A stretch of DNA of 64,000 nt from Cryptosporangium phraense (GTDB lineage Bacteria > Actinomycetota > Actinomycetes > Mycobacteriales > Cryptosporangiaceae). The translations under genes and the position numbers were made by a program. Shown one piece after another: positions 1 to 8,200 of the stretch (its first letter is position 1; each line of letters begins with the position of its first letter). The stretch is taken from contig NZ_VIRS01000014.1 of NCBI RefSeq assembly GCF_006912135.1, positions 124,001 to 188,000 of the forward strand, given 5' to 3'. The notes under the pieces were generated by a model. It had not been told where the DNA came from and searched no databases. It saw nothing but the letters and a program-made list of their open reading frames with translations.

Positions 1-301
1 CCGGAGCAACTCGGGGCGCTCGGCCGCCGGGCTGGAGAAGAACCGGACGGCGATCGAGGCCTACGAGAAGCTCTGCGCCGACCTCGGGCACGACCCGGCC
101 GAGGTCGGGCTGGCCTGGCTGCTGGCCCAGGACGGCGTCACCGCGCCGATCGTCGGCCCGCGCACCGGCGAGCAGTTCGACAGCGCGCTGCGCGCGCTCG
201 ACCTCACGCTCGAGGAGAGCACGCTCACCGCGCTCGACGACCTGTTCCCGGCCCCGTTCCCCAACCCGGGTAAGCCGGCCCCGGAGGCCTACGCCTGGTG
301 A
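1..301 (+). CDS. Aldo/keto reductase, C-terminal fragment (cut by window edge)
   Basis: Only the last 99 codons are present, read in the frame that begins at base 2. The product would be an NAD(P)H-dependent aldo/keto reductase acting on carbonyl compounds in the cytosol. The visible part has the typical end of the TIM barrel: a helix resembling EVGLAWLLAQ, then the dinucleotide-binding strand and loop APIVGPRTGEQ, then the C-terminal helix with ALRALDLTLEE and a tail ending EAYAW. The APIVGPRT stretch is the usual NADP-binding segment of YajO/YghZ-like members. The catalytic tetrad lies outside the window, so the substrate cannot be judged. The stop overlaps the convergent downstream gene by 13 bp. 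Confidence 0.85.
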   Translation, partial: RSNSGRSAAGLEKNRTAIEAYEKLCADLGHDPAEVGLAWLLAQDGVTAPIVGPRTGEQFDSALRALDLTLEESTLTALDDLFPAPFPNPGKPAPEAYAW

Positions 302-816
302 ACCACCCACGAGTCGAGTGACTCGTAGCGGACCCCCTGGGCCCCGGTCGTGCTGCTCATCAGGTGGTAGCGGTCGGCGGCCCAGGTCGGTCCGCGGTAG
401 GTCCGCAGGCGGTCGACGTCCTCGCGGAGCTCGTCCCTGGTGATCCGCGCCCGCGGCCGGGCCAGCGTCAGATGCGGCTGGTACGGACGCGGCTCGGCCT
501 CGACCCCGAGATGCCGACGCAGCACCTCCGCGTTGTGGGCCAGCGCTCCCACGTCACCCGCGACGCCGGCCCAGAGCACCCGCTCGCCGAAGCGTCCGGC
601 CCCGGCCAGCGCGAGCGGGCCACTCCGCGCGTCCCCGGCCGCGGCCGCGAGCCGGCCGAACACCGGCTCCGACACCTCGCCCAGGAACACCAGCGTCAGG
701 TGCCAGCGCTCGGGCGGTTCGAGCACCCCCGCGCGCACCACGTGCAGGCCGTCGATCGCCTCGCGCAGATGGTCGACGGCTTCCGGCGGCGGCAACACCG
801 CGACGAACAGACGCAC
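289..816 (-). CDS. thpR: RNA 2',3'-cyclic phosphodiesterase (LigT/ThpR family)
   Basis: The 175-residue protein fits the LigT/2H phosphoesterase family in length. These cytosolic enzymes open 2',3'-cyclic phosphates at RNA ends and can ligate tRNA halves in vitro; the biological substrate is usually unknown. Both HxTx signatures are visible: HLTLVFLG near residue 39 and HLTLARPR near residue 115, about 75 residues apart as expected for the duplicated fold. The start MRLFVAVLPP is the canonical N-terminus of the family. The gene converges on the aldo/keto reductase with a 13-bp overlap at the 3' ends and is divergent from the MarR gene, so the palindromes at 862-892 lie in a shared promoter region. 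Confidence 0.88.
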   Translation of the reverse strand: MRLFVAVLPPPEAVDHLREAIDGLHVVRAGVLEPPERWHLTLVFLGEVSEPVFGRLAAAAGDARSGPLALAGAGRFGERVLWAGVAGDVGALAHNAEVLRRHLGVEAEPRPYQPHLTLARPRARITRDELREDVDRLRTYRGPTWAADRYHLMSSTTGAQGVRYESLDSWVVHQA

Positions 817-861
817 GCCACACAGTTTCTCACTGGCGGAATGCCGCGAATCGCGAGATCG

Positions 862-892
862 TTACCAGAGGTAATGAGTTGAGCGGCACAAC
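862..892. promoter_or_regulatory. Two palindromes in the thpR/marR divergent promoter (candidate MarR operator)
   Basis: Two inverted repeats sit side by side upstream of the MarR gene: TTACC-AGA-GGTAA at 862-874 and GTTG-N7-CAAC at 878-892 (extended by one base on each side to AGTTG/CAACT). MarR-family proteins bind such short imperfect palindromes and usually repress their own operon. The location 20-50 bases before the marR start fits autoregulation of marR and the following MFS gene. Binding itself is inferred. Confidence 0.45.
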
Positions 893-912
893 TGAGGAGG
901 CCCCGAGCGGGC

Positions 913-1338
913 ATGCTCCATTACGAAGACCTCGCGGCGGACGTCCGGTCCACGACCGGTCGCTTCTTCCGTCGCCTACGGGCCGAGCGCCCCGCGCACG
1001 GCCTGACCATGACCCAGATCTCCGCGCTGTTCTCGATCTCGAAGGCCGAGGGCGGCCTGACCCCCCGGCAATTGGCCGAGATCGAGCGCGTTCAACCCCC
1101 GGCCGCCACCCGCACGGTCGCCGCCCTCGAGGACCGCGGGCTGATCCGCCGGGCCCCGCACCCCACCGACGGACGCCAGATCGTCCTGTCGACGACCCCG
1201 GCCGGCGACGCGCTGATCGTCGCCGACCGGCAGGCCCGCGAGGCCTGGCTGGCCGCGCGCCTGGCCGAGCTCGACGAGTCCGACCGGGAGGTCCTGCGCG
1301 CCGCGGTGACGATCCTCGACCGGCTGGCCCGCGCATGA
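913..1338 (+). CDS. MarR family transcriptional regulator
   Basis: A 141-residue protein of the usual MarR length. It should act as a dimeric winged-helix repressor relieved by small phenolic or lipophilic ligands. The winged helix runs from about residue 34 to 98: the recognition region LTPRQLAEIERVQPPAATRT is followed by LEDRGLIRRAPHPTDGRQ, the conserved DGR-containing wing. The C-terminal helix contributes to dimerisation. GGAGG-type bases lie about 14 nt before the ATG, slightly far. Its stop overlaps the start of the MFS gene in an ATGA, so the two are co-translated, and the likely role is control of that exporter through the palindromes just upstream. The ligand is not predictable. Confidence 0.9.
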   Translation: MLHYEDLAADVRSTTGRFFRRLRAERPAHGLTMTQISALFSISKAEGGLTPRQLAEIERVQPPAATRTVAALEDRGLIRRAPHPTDGRQIVLSTTPAGDALIVADRQAREAWLAARLAELDESDREVLRAAVTILDRLARA

Positions 1339-2612
1339 GCCCGGCCCTCCGGACGATGGTCTCGTCGCTGCGCGTCCGTAACTACCGCCTGTTCGCCGGC
1401 GGCCAGATCATCTCGCTGACCGGCACCTGGATGCAGACGACGGCCCAGGACTGGCTCGTCCTCGACCTCTCCCACAACTCCGGCACCGCGCTCGGCGTGA
1501 TCACCGCGCTCCAGTTCACCCCGGTGCTCCTGCTGACGCTCTGGGCCGGCGCGCTGGCCGACCGGCTCGACAAGCGCAAGGTGCTGCTCGCGACCCAGCT
1601 CGCGTCGATGCTGCTCGCGCTGGGCATGGGTGCGCTCGTCGTCACCGGTAGCGCCCAGCTCTGGAACGTCTACGTGTTCGCGCTGCTGCTCGGCACCGTC
1701 AACGCGTTCGACACCCCGGTCCGGCAGTCGTTCATCTCCGAAATGGTCGGACCGGACCGCCTGCCGAACGCGGTCTCGCTGAACTCGGCGACGTTCAACT
1801 CGGCCCGTCTGCTCGGCCCCGCGGTCGGTGGTCTGGTGATCGCCGCGGTCGGCGTCGGACCGGCGTTCCTGATCAACGGCGCCACCTACGTGGCGGTGCT
1901 GGTCGGCCTGCTCGCGATGCGCTCGTCCGAACTGATCACCGCGACCCAGGTGGCGCGGGCCCGCGGCGGGGTCATGGAAGGCCTCCGTTTCGTCCGCGGC
2001 CGCCGGGACCTGCTGCTGGTCATCGCGATGATGTCGGTCCTCGGCACGCTCGGCATGAACTTCAACCTGACGCTCCCGCTGCTGGCCAAGGTCGAGTTCG
2101 ACGTCGGTCCGGCGTCGTTCGGTCTGCTCTCGACCGCGTTCGCGGCCGGCGCGCTGCTCGGTGCCCTCGCCGGGGCCCGGCGGACGACGCGTCCGTCGGC
2201 CCGCGTGGTCCTCAGCTGCGCGGCCGCGTTCGGGGTCCTCGAGTGCGCGGTCGCGTTCACGCCGACGTTCGGCCTGGCCTGTGTCGTGCTGCTGTTCGTC
2301 GGGCTGGCGTTCATCGCCCACAACAACGCGGCGAACGCCCGGGTGCAGCTCGGCACGCCCGCGCACCTGCGGGGCCGGGTGATGGCGCTGTACATGCTGG
2401 TGTTCCTGGGTGGCACGCCGATCGGCTCGCTGATCGTCGGCCCGATCTCGCAGCACTACGGCGCCCGCGTCGGCCTGCTGATCGGTGGGGTGGCGACGCT
2501 GCTCGCGGCCGGTTTCCTGGCCTTCGCCCGGACCCGGGCCCGCCGTCGTGGGACCGCGCCGGTCGCCGAACCGGCCAGACCCCGCCCGGCGGAGCTCCCC
2601 GCGACCGGGTAA
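1335..2612 (+). CDS. MFS transporter (probable drug/metabolite exporter)
   Basis: A 425-residue integral membrane protein with the length and hydrophobic pattern of a 12-helix major facilitator. The start is the ATG in the ATGA overlap with the MarR gene; a longer upstream reading frame in the same phase is only the shadow of marR. The family's A-motif is seen as GALADRLDKRK between helices 2 and 3. The sequence QISLTGTWMQTTAQDWLVLDL is typical of the EntS/transmembrane-secretion-effector-like MFS_3 group, whose members export siderophores, macrolides or other compounds. MarR control supports an export or detoxification role; the substrate is unknown. A proline-rich cytosolic tail follows the last helix. 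Three bases after the stop begins the left arm of an inverted repeat. Confidence 0.9.
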   Translation: MSPALRTMVSSLRVRNYRLFAGGQIISLTGTWMQTTAQDWLVLDLSHNSGTALGVITALQFTPVLLLTLWAGALADRLDKRKVLLATQLASMLLALGMGALVVTGSAQLWNVYVFALLLGTVNAFDTPVRQSFISEMVGPDRLPNAVSLNSATFNSARLLGPAVGGLVIAAVGVGPAFLINGATYVAVLVGLLAMRSSELITATQVARARGGVMEGLRFVRGRRDLLLVIAMMSVLGTLGMNFNLTLPLLAKVEFDVGPASFGLLSTAFAAGALLGALAGARRTTRPSARVVLSCAAAFGVLECAVAFTPTFGLACVVLLFVGLAFIAHNNAANARVQLGTPAHLRGRVMALYMLVFLGGTPIGSLIVGPISQHYGARVGLLIGGVATLLAAGFLAFARTRARRRGTAPVAEPARPRPAELPATG

Positions 2613-2614
2613 CC

Positions 2615-2679
2615 GGGTGGATCCCCACTGCTACCGTTCGGCGCCAGTCAGGGTCGACCGAAACCGGAGGGATCCACCC
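2615..2679 (+). promoter_or_regulatory. Long-range hairpin covering the ribosome-binding site of the next gene
   Basis: GGGTGGATCCC at 2615-2625 and GGGATCCACCC at 2669-2679 are perfect 11-bp inverted repeats separated by 43 bases. The left arm starts right after the MFS stop; the right arm overlaps the GGAGG ribosome-binding site (2666-2670) and ends one base before the ATG of the lipoprotein. If the transcript reads through from the MFS gene, the two arms would pair and hide the ribosome-binding site; a transcript starting inside the spacer would not be affected. No U-run follows, so a simple terminator is less likely. Confidence 0.5.
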
Positions 2680-3072
2680 ATGCCTTTACTGGTCCGGCGC
2701 TTCGCGGGTGTGGCGGCGGTCTTGGTGACGCTGGCCACCGTGTCCGCCTGCGGTGGCCTGGGCAGCGACGACGACGACCAGGCGGTCTGCGACTCGGTCA
2801 AGGAAGAGCTGCGGTCGGTCACGACCGAGGCCGCGGCCCAGGTCGAGACTCCGGCCGTGGCCTCGGAGACGTACCAGGACGGCGCGGCCCGGGTCCGGGC
2901 GTTCGCGAAGAAGGCCCACGGTGACGTCGCCGACGCCTCCTACGACATCGCCGACGCGCTGAACCATCTCGGCGGCCTGCTCGCCGTGGACGGCCCTCCG
3001 AACAACCCCGCCACGCTGGACCTCACCGCGCTCAACACGGCCGGCGCGAAGCTCCAGTCCGCCTGCGCGTAG
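2680..3072 (+). CDS. Small secreted lipoprotein of unknown function
   Basis: The 130-residue product starts at the ATG after a clear GGAGG with a 9-base spacer. It has a lipoprotein signal: positive MPLLVRR, a hydrophobic stretch, and the lipobox VSAC near residue 24, so the mature protein should be lipid-anchored to the outer face of the membrane. The mature part is acidic at its start (GSDDDDQ), then predicted helical, with two further cysteines (the AVCDSVKEEL and LQSACA regions) that could form a disulfide tying the two ends. I do not recognise the family. It may be co-transcribed with the upstream MFS gene, but the hairpin over its ribosome-binding site suggests separate control. Confidence 0.75.
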   Translation: MPLLVRRFAGVAAVLVTLATVSACGGLGSDDDDQAVCDSVKEELRSVTTEAAAQVETPAVASETYQDGAARVRAFAKKAHGDVADASYDIADALNHLGGLLAVDGPPNNPATLDLTALNTAGAKLQSACA

Positions 3073-3116
3073 ACGCCGCCGTCCGACCGGCGTTTCTCAC
3101 GCGTTACGCTGCTGAT

Positions 3117-3440
3117 ATGGCTCGCCGTCCGTCTCGTCCGACGCCGCAGCCGTTGGACGTCGATGCGGTCAGCGTCGTCACGATCGGCACCGTGCTCTGG
3201 GGCGTCGGCTCGCTGGTGCTGGCCACGGTCGCCCGCGGCTGGCTCGAGCGCCATGACGACACCTGGTGGATCTGGACCTGCGTGGCCGGGTTCCTGCTCG
3301 GGCTGGTCGGCACGTGGTTCGTCCGTCATCGCCGGTCCCGGCTCGCCCGCGCCGCCGAGGCCCACCCCGAGACCCCGGCCGGCCCCGCGGCGCCCGCGGC
3401 TGCCGCGTCCCCATCGAAAGAAGAACCGGCCGGGACCTGA
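3117..3440 (+). CDS. DUF2530 family membrane protein
   Basis: A 107-residue protein with two predicted membrane helices (about residues 20-38 and 50-67) joined by the short loop RGWLERHDDTWWIWTC. The pattern of a proline-rich N-terminus, GTVLWGVGSLVL, WWIWTC and GFLLGLVGTW followed by an RHRRSR basic patch matches the actinobacterial DUF2530 family, whose function is unknown. The C-terminus is alanine- and proline-rich and probably disordered in the cytosol. It lies alone between the lipoprotein and the ABC operon; an inverted repeat begins one base after its stop. Confidence 0.8.
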   Translation: MARRPSRPTPQPLDVDAVSVVTIGTVLWGVGSLVLATVARGWLERHDDTWWIWTCVAGFLLGLVGTWFVRHRRSRLARAAEAHPETPAGPAAPAAAASPSKEEPAGT

Positions 3441-3441
3441 G

Positions 3442-3470
3442 CCTGTCAGCCGGATGTGCGGAGCCTGACA
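3442..3470. promoter_or_regulatory. 7-bp inverted repeat in the DrrAB-like promoter
   Basis: CTGTCAG (3442-3448) and CTGACAG (3464-3470) are perfect inverted repeats whose centres are 22 bp apart, about two helical turns. They lie between the DUF2530 stop and the ABC transporter start at 3494, where a repressor or activator dimer could sit on one DNA face. No regulator gene for the exporter is adjacent, so the binding protein is unknown. Confidence 0.35.
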
Positions 3471-3493
3471 GCACCGTCGCCGACAGTGGGGTC

Positions 3494-4441
3494 ATGTCCA
3501 TCGCGATCGAGGCCGAAGGCCTCGTCAAACGGTTCGGGACGACGACCGCGCTCGACGGCGTCGACCTGTCCGTCCCGGCCGGGACGATCCTCGGCGTGCT
3601 CGGCCCCAACGGGGCCGGGAAGACCACCGCGGTCCGGGTCCTGGCGACCCTCCTCACGCCCGATGCGGGCTACGCCCGCGTCTGCGGCTTCGACGTCGTC
3701 CGCTCACCCGCGGCGGTCCGGTCGCGGATCGCGCTCACCGGTCAGTACGCCTCGGTGGACGAGGACCTGAGCGGCACCGAGAACCTGGTCATGCTGGCCC
3801 GGCTGCTCGGCTTCCCGCGCCGGGACGCCAAGGCGGCCGCGCGCGATCTGCTCAGCCGGTTCGCGCTGACCGACGTGGCCGGCCGCTCGGTGAAGACGTA
3901 CTCGGGCGGAATGCGTCGACGGCTCGACCTGGCCGCCAGCCTGGTCGGCGACCCGGACGTCCTCTACCTCGACGAGCCGACCACCGGCCTCGACCCGCGC
4001 AGCCGGGGCGAGGTCTGGGACACGATCCGCGGGCTCGTCGCCGACGGGGTGACCGTGCTGCTCACCACCCAGTACCTCGACGAGGCCGACCAGCTGGCCG
4101 ACTCGATCGCGGTGATCGACCGCGGGCAGCTCATCGCGACCGGCACGCCCGACGAACTCAAGGCACAGGTCGGCGACCAGACGATCGAGGTGCGGCCGGT
4201 CGACCCGGGCCGGCTGGAGGAGGTCGCGGCGATCGTCGCCTCGGTCACCCGGGTCGAGCCGGCCCGGGACCTCGCCCGGTCGCTGGTCACCGCCCCGGTG
4301 GTCGAGCCGGCCATGCTCGCCGACGTCGTCCGGCGCCTGGACGACGCCGGGATCGTGCCCGGTGAGCTCGGCCTGCGCCGGGCCAGCCTGGACGAGGTGT
4401 TCCTGACGCTCACCGGTCACCCGGCCGAGGAGGCAGCATGA
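3494..4441 (+). CDS. ABC exporter ATP-binding protein, DrrA/daunorubicin-resistance type
   Basis: The 315-residue ATPase would energise a two-component ABC-2 exporter together with the next gene. Walker A GPNGAGKTT is near residue 39, the signature YSGGMRRRLDLA near 136, Walker B LYLDEPTTGLDPRSR near 157, and the H-loop region LLTTQYLDEAD near 192. The extended C-terminal part after residue 220, ending in the LDEVFLTLTGH motif, is typical of the DrrA subfamily, where it contacts the permease. The start MSIAIEAEGLVKRFG is chosen because it gives the family N-terminus; there is no strong ribosome-binding site, so the message may be leaderless or short-leadered. The stop forms ATGA with the permease start. 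Confidence 0.92.
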   Translation: MSIAIEAEGLVKRFGTTTALDGVDLSVPAGTILGVLGPNGAGKTTAVRVLATLLTPDAGYARVCGFDVVRSPAAVRSRIALTGQYASVDEDLSGTENLVMLARLLGFPRRDAKAAARDLLSRFALTDVAGRSVKTYSGGMRRRLDLAASLVGDPDVLYLDEPTTGLDPRSRGEVWDTIRGLVADGVTVLLTTQYLDEADQLADSIAVIDRGQLIATGTPDELKAQVGDQTIEVRPVDPGRLEEVAAIVASVTRVEPARDLARSLVTAPVVEPAMLADVVRRLDDAGIVPGELGLRRASLDEVFLTLTGHPAEEAA

Positions 4442-5265
4442 CGGCGACGCTGGCCGCGCCCGCGGTCTACCGATCCGAGCCGCCGCGTCCGCCCCGGATC
4501 GGCCCGCTCCGGACGATCGGTCAAGGGCTCACGCTCACCTGGCGCAACCTGCTCAAGATCAAGCACTCGCCCGAGCAGCTGCTCGACCTGACGCTGCAGC
4601 CGATCATCTTCGTCGTGCTGTTCGTCTACCTGTTCGGCGGGGCGATCGCCGGCGACCAGCACACCTACCTGCAGTTCGTGCTGCCGGGGATCCTGGTCCA
4701 GACGATCGCGTTCGCCAGCCTCGGCATCGGCACCGGGCTCTCCACCGACCGGCAGTCGGGCGTGTTCGACCGGTTCCGGACGATGCCGATCGCCCGCTCG
4801 GCGCCGCTGATCGGCGCGGTGCTCGGGGACGTCGTCCGGTACGTCGTGTCGGTCGCGATCGTGCTCGGCTTCGGGGCGCTGATCGGGTTCCGCATCCAGA
4901 CCGACCTGCTCTCGACGCTGGCCGCCTGCGGGCTCGTGCTGGTGTTCGCGTTCGGGCTGTCGTGGCCGATGGCGCTGATCGGGCTGCTGCTGAAGAACCC
5001 GCGGACCGTGCAGGGCATCGGCGCGTCGCTGATGTTCCCGCTGACGTTCGGCAGCAACCTGCTCGTGGAGACCAGCACGATGCCGGGCTGGCTGCAGGCC
5101 TGGGTGAAGATCAACCCCGTGTCGTTCGTGGTCGAGGCCACCCGCGGGCTGCTGCTGGGTCAGGGGCCGGTGGCCGCGCCGGCGGCCAGGACGCTGCTCG
5201 CGGTCGCGGTGCTGTGCGCGGTGTTCATCCCGCTGTCGCTGGCGGTGTATCGCCGGCGGACGTGA
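4438..5265 (+). CDS. ABC-2 type permease, DrrB-like
   Basis: This 275-residue membrane protein has six predicted helices and is the partner of the ATPase with which it shares an ATGA overlap. The N-terminal cytosolic part carries WRNLLKIKHSPEQLLDLTLQP, followed by the helix IIFVVLFVYLFGGAI; this arrangement and the later GLSTDRQSGVFDRFRTMPIARSAPL loop are hallmarks of the DrrB/NodJ ABC2_membrane family. The complex would export a hydrophobic compound such as an antibiotic or lipid; the substrate cannot be read from sequence. The 3' end overlaps the convergent SARP gene by 41 bp. Confidence 0.92.
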   Translation: MTATLAAPAVYRSEPPRPPRIGPLRTIGQGLTLTWRNLLKIKHSPEQLLDLTLQPIIFVVLFVYLFGGAIAGDQHTYLQFVLPGILVQTIAFASLGIGTGLSTDRQSGVFDRFRTMPIARSAPLIGAVLGDVVRYVVSVAIVLGFGALIGFRIQTDLLSTLAACGLVLVFAFGLSWPMALIGLLLKNPRTVQGIGASLMFPLTFGSNLLVETSTMPGWLQAWVKINPVSFVVEATRGLLLGQGPVAAPAARTLLAVAVLCAVFIPLSLAVYRRRT

Positions 5266-8200
5266 GGAGCCGGTGGGCCACCTTGGGGATGTCGTCCCGG
5301 GCCAGCTGTTCGCCCTCCCGGTAGCGCGCCTCGAACTGCTCGGCGCCCAGCGCGTCGCCGGCCCCCGTCCGGGTACGGGCGACGTCCGGGCTGCCGAGGT
5401 CGGGTAGCCCGCGGATCGTCGCGGCCGCGCCGAGCAGCACGGCGGCGCTGCCCGGGTCGCCGAGCGCCAGCACCACCGCGGCGGCCGAGTCCACCGCGCC
5501 ACCGAGGATCGGCGAGTCCCGGGACTCCTCGGCGACGTCCAGCGCCTCGTGGGCGTTCTCGCGGGCCTCGTCCAGCCGGCCGACGTCGAGAAGGACGTAG
5601 CAGTAGTCGGCGAGCAGCAGCGACTTGATCTGCGGCGGCCCGTAGGGGTTGGCCCGGTAACGGGCCAGCTCGGCGGTCAGGATCTCGGCGGCCGCCTCGA
5701 CGTCGCCGAACAGCCGGCGGATGCTGCCCTCGATCGCGCTGAGGAACCCGCGGACGTGCACGTCGTCGCCCAGGTGCGCGAACATCGCCCGGGTCTCGTC
5801 GACGTACTGCTGGGCCCGCTCCTCGTCGCCGACGCGGGCCCACTCCAGCGCCAGCCAGAGCAGCACCCGGGGCTGGTCGTCGAGCCCCTGCAGCTCCGTG
5901 AGCAGCACGTTGGCTTCCTCGAGCGCGTCGATCGCCCCCGCGTGGTCGCCGCGCAGCGCCTTGATGCTGGCCAGCGCGCCCAGCGCGGCTCCCCGGCCCC
6001 AGCGGTCGCCGATCACCGTGAACTCGGCCCGGGCCTGTTCGAGCAACGGCTCGACAAGGTCGATGTTGCCGTCGTTCTCACGCAGCTGGGCCTCGAGGAA
6101 CAGCGCCAGCGCCCGGATCCACGGGTCGTCGCTGGCCCGGGCCCGCACCAGGGCCGCGGGCACCCGCTCGTTCTCCTCGGCCAGGAACGCGAGGATCGTG
6201 TCGGCGAGCACCAGGACCGGGTGCGAGTTCGGGTCGGTGGCGAACGGGGCGATCTCGGCCGCGGTGCGCTTGGCCCGCTCCCGCGCGACCTCGTAGTCCT
6301 GGCCCATCCCCATCTCCGACAGCCCGGCGAACGCGGCGATGATCGCCCGGTCGACCGGGTCGACGTCGTCGGCCAGCGGCAGCACCGCCTTGGTCCAGCG
6401 GGCGACCTCCTGGTGGGCCCCGCGGAGCGCGAGGTACCAGGTCAGCGAGGCGGCGATGTGGACCGCGGCCGCGCCCCGGCGCTGGTCGATGGCCCAGCGC
6501 ATCGCGGCCGAGATGTTCTCGTACTCGATGGTCAGCCGGGCCGTCCACTCGGCCTGCTCGGCCGTGCGGAGCTTGGGCTCGGACTTCTGGACGAAGTCCT
6601 CGTAGTAGTCGAGCAGCGCGTCCCGGACGGCGACGGCCTCGCCCGCGTCCTCGAGCCTCTCGGCGCCGTAGGCGCGGACGGTCTCGAGCATGCGGTAGCG
6701 CGGTGGCCCGGTGTCGAAGGCGTCGACCGGGTCGACGGTCTCGACCAGCGACTTGTCGACCAGCGAGGCGAGCGTGTCGAGCACCTCGCCGGCCGGGAGC
6801 ACCGCGTCGTCGGCGCACACCTGCTCGGCCGCTTCCAGCGTCGCGCCGGCCGGGAAGATCGAGAGCCGCCGCCAGAGCGCCTGCTCCCGGACGTTGAGCA
6901 GGTCCCAGCTCCAGGCGACGACCGCGCGGAGCGTCTGGTGGCGGGGGAGCGCGGTGCGGCTGCCGCCGGTGAGCAGCCGGAACCGGTCGCCGAGCCGGTC
7001 GGCCAGCTGCTCCGGCGTCACCGAGCGGAGCCGGGCGGCGGCCAGCTCGAGCGCGAGCGGCATCCCGTCCAGGCGGCGGCAGATCTCGACGACCGCGTCG
7101 ACGTTCTTCGGGTCGAGCGCGAACCCGGAACGCACCGCCGCGGCCCGGTCGACCAGGAGCTGCACGGCCGGGTAGCGCGCGGCCTGGGCCGGCGTCACCT
7201 TGCCGTCGGGCGGGAGCGCGAGGCTCGGCACCGGGTGCAGGTGCTCACCCGGGACGCCGAGCGGCTCCCGGCTGGTGGCCAGGATCCGCAGCTCCGGGCA
7301 GTCGAGCAGCAGCGAGTGGGCCAGCTCGGCCACGGCCGAGATCAGGTGCTCGCAGTTGTCGAGGACGAGCAGCGTCGGGCCCGCGCTCAGCGCCTTCGTC
7401 ACCAGGACCAGCACGTCCTGGGGCGGCGGCGAGTCGACCCGGTCGAGCATGCTGCCCTGCCGCCGGCCGAGCGTGTTGAGGATCGTCTGCGGTACCTCGC
7501 CGCCGTCGCCGACCGGCGCGAGACCCACCATCCAGACGCCGCCGGGGCTGCGGTCGGCGAGCCGGGCCCCCGACTCCTCGGCCAGCCGCGTCTTCCCGGC
7601 CCCGCCCGGGCCGATCAGCGTCACCAGCCGTTCGGCCGCGAGTAGCTCGGCGACTTCGGCCAGCTCGTCGCGTCGGCCGACGAAGCTCGTCAGCTGCGGC
7701 CGCAGGTTGTTCCGGGAAGCGGGGGCCGGGGCGGGAGCGGGGGCCGGGGGCTTCGGCGGGGCCTTGCGGGGGGTGTGGCCGTTGGGGGAGGTCGGGCCGC
7801 CGAGCACCGTGGCGTGGGCGGCGGAGAGCACCGGGCCGGGGTCCATGCCGAGCTCGTCGGCCAGCCGTCGCCGGATCCGGTCGTAGGTGGCCAGCGCCTC
7901 GGCCTGCTGGGACGACCCGTTGAGGGCCAGCATGAGCTGCGCGTGCGGCCGCTCCCGCAGCGGGTGCTCGGCGGTCAGCGCCTCCAACTCGGCGACGACG
8001 TCGGGGTGCCGATCGAGCGCGAGGTCGGCGTCGATCCGGTCTTCCAGCGCGGCCAGGCGGGCGTTGTCCAGGCGGGCGGCCGCGGCCGCGCGGAACGGCG
8101 CGTCGCCGACGTCGGCCAGTGCCGGGCCGCGCCAGAGCGCCAGCGCCTCCTGCAGCGTGGTGGCCGCGCCGAGCGGGTCGCCGCTGGTCAGCGCCCGGCG

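Noticed and set aside
879-1334. A long plus-strand reading frame that runs in from 879 and continues into the MFS gene
   Set aside because: It overlaps the well-supported MarR gene in another frame and encodes only Arg/Pro-rich sequence; the MFS protein starts naturally at the ATGA overlap at 1335.
1092-2456. Long minus-strand open frame opposite the MFS gene
   Set aside because: Composition is Glu/Arg/Gln/His-rich without domains, as expected for the antisense of a GC-rich membrane protein gene.
5549-7645. Long plus-strand open frame opposite the SARP gene
   Set aside because: It mirrors the codon bias of the real minus-strand gene and shows no domain, signal or ribosome-binding site.
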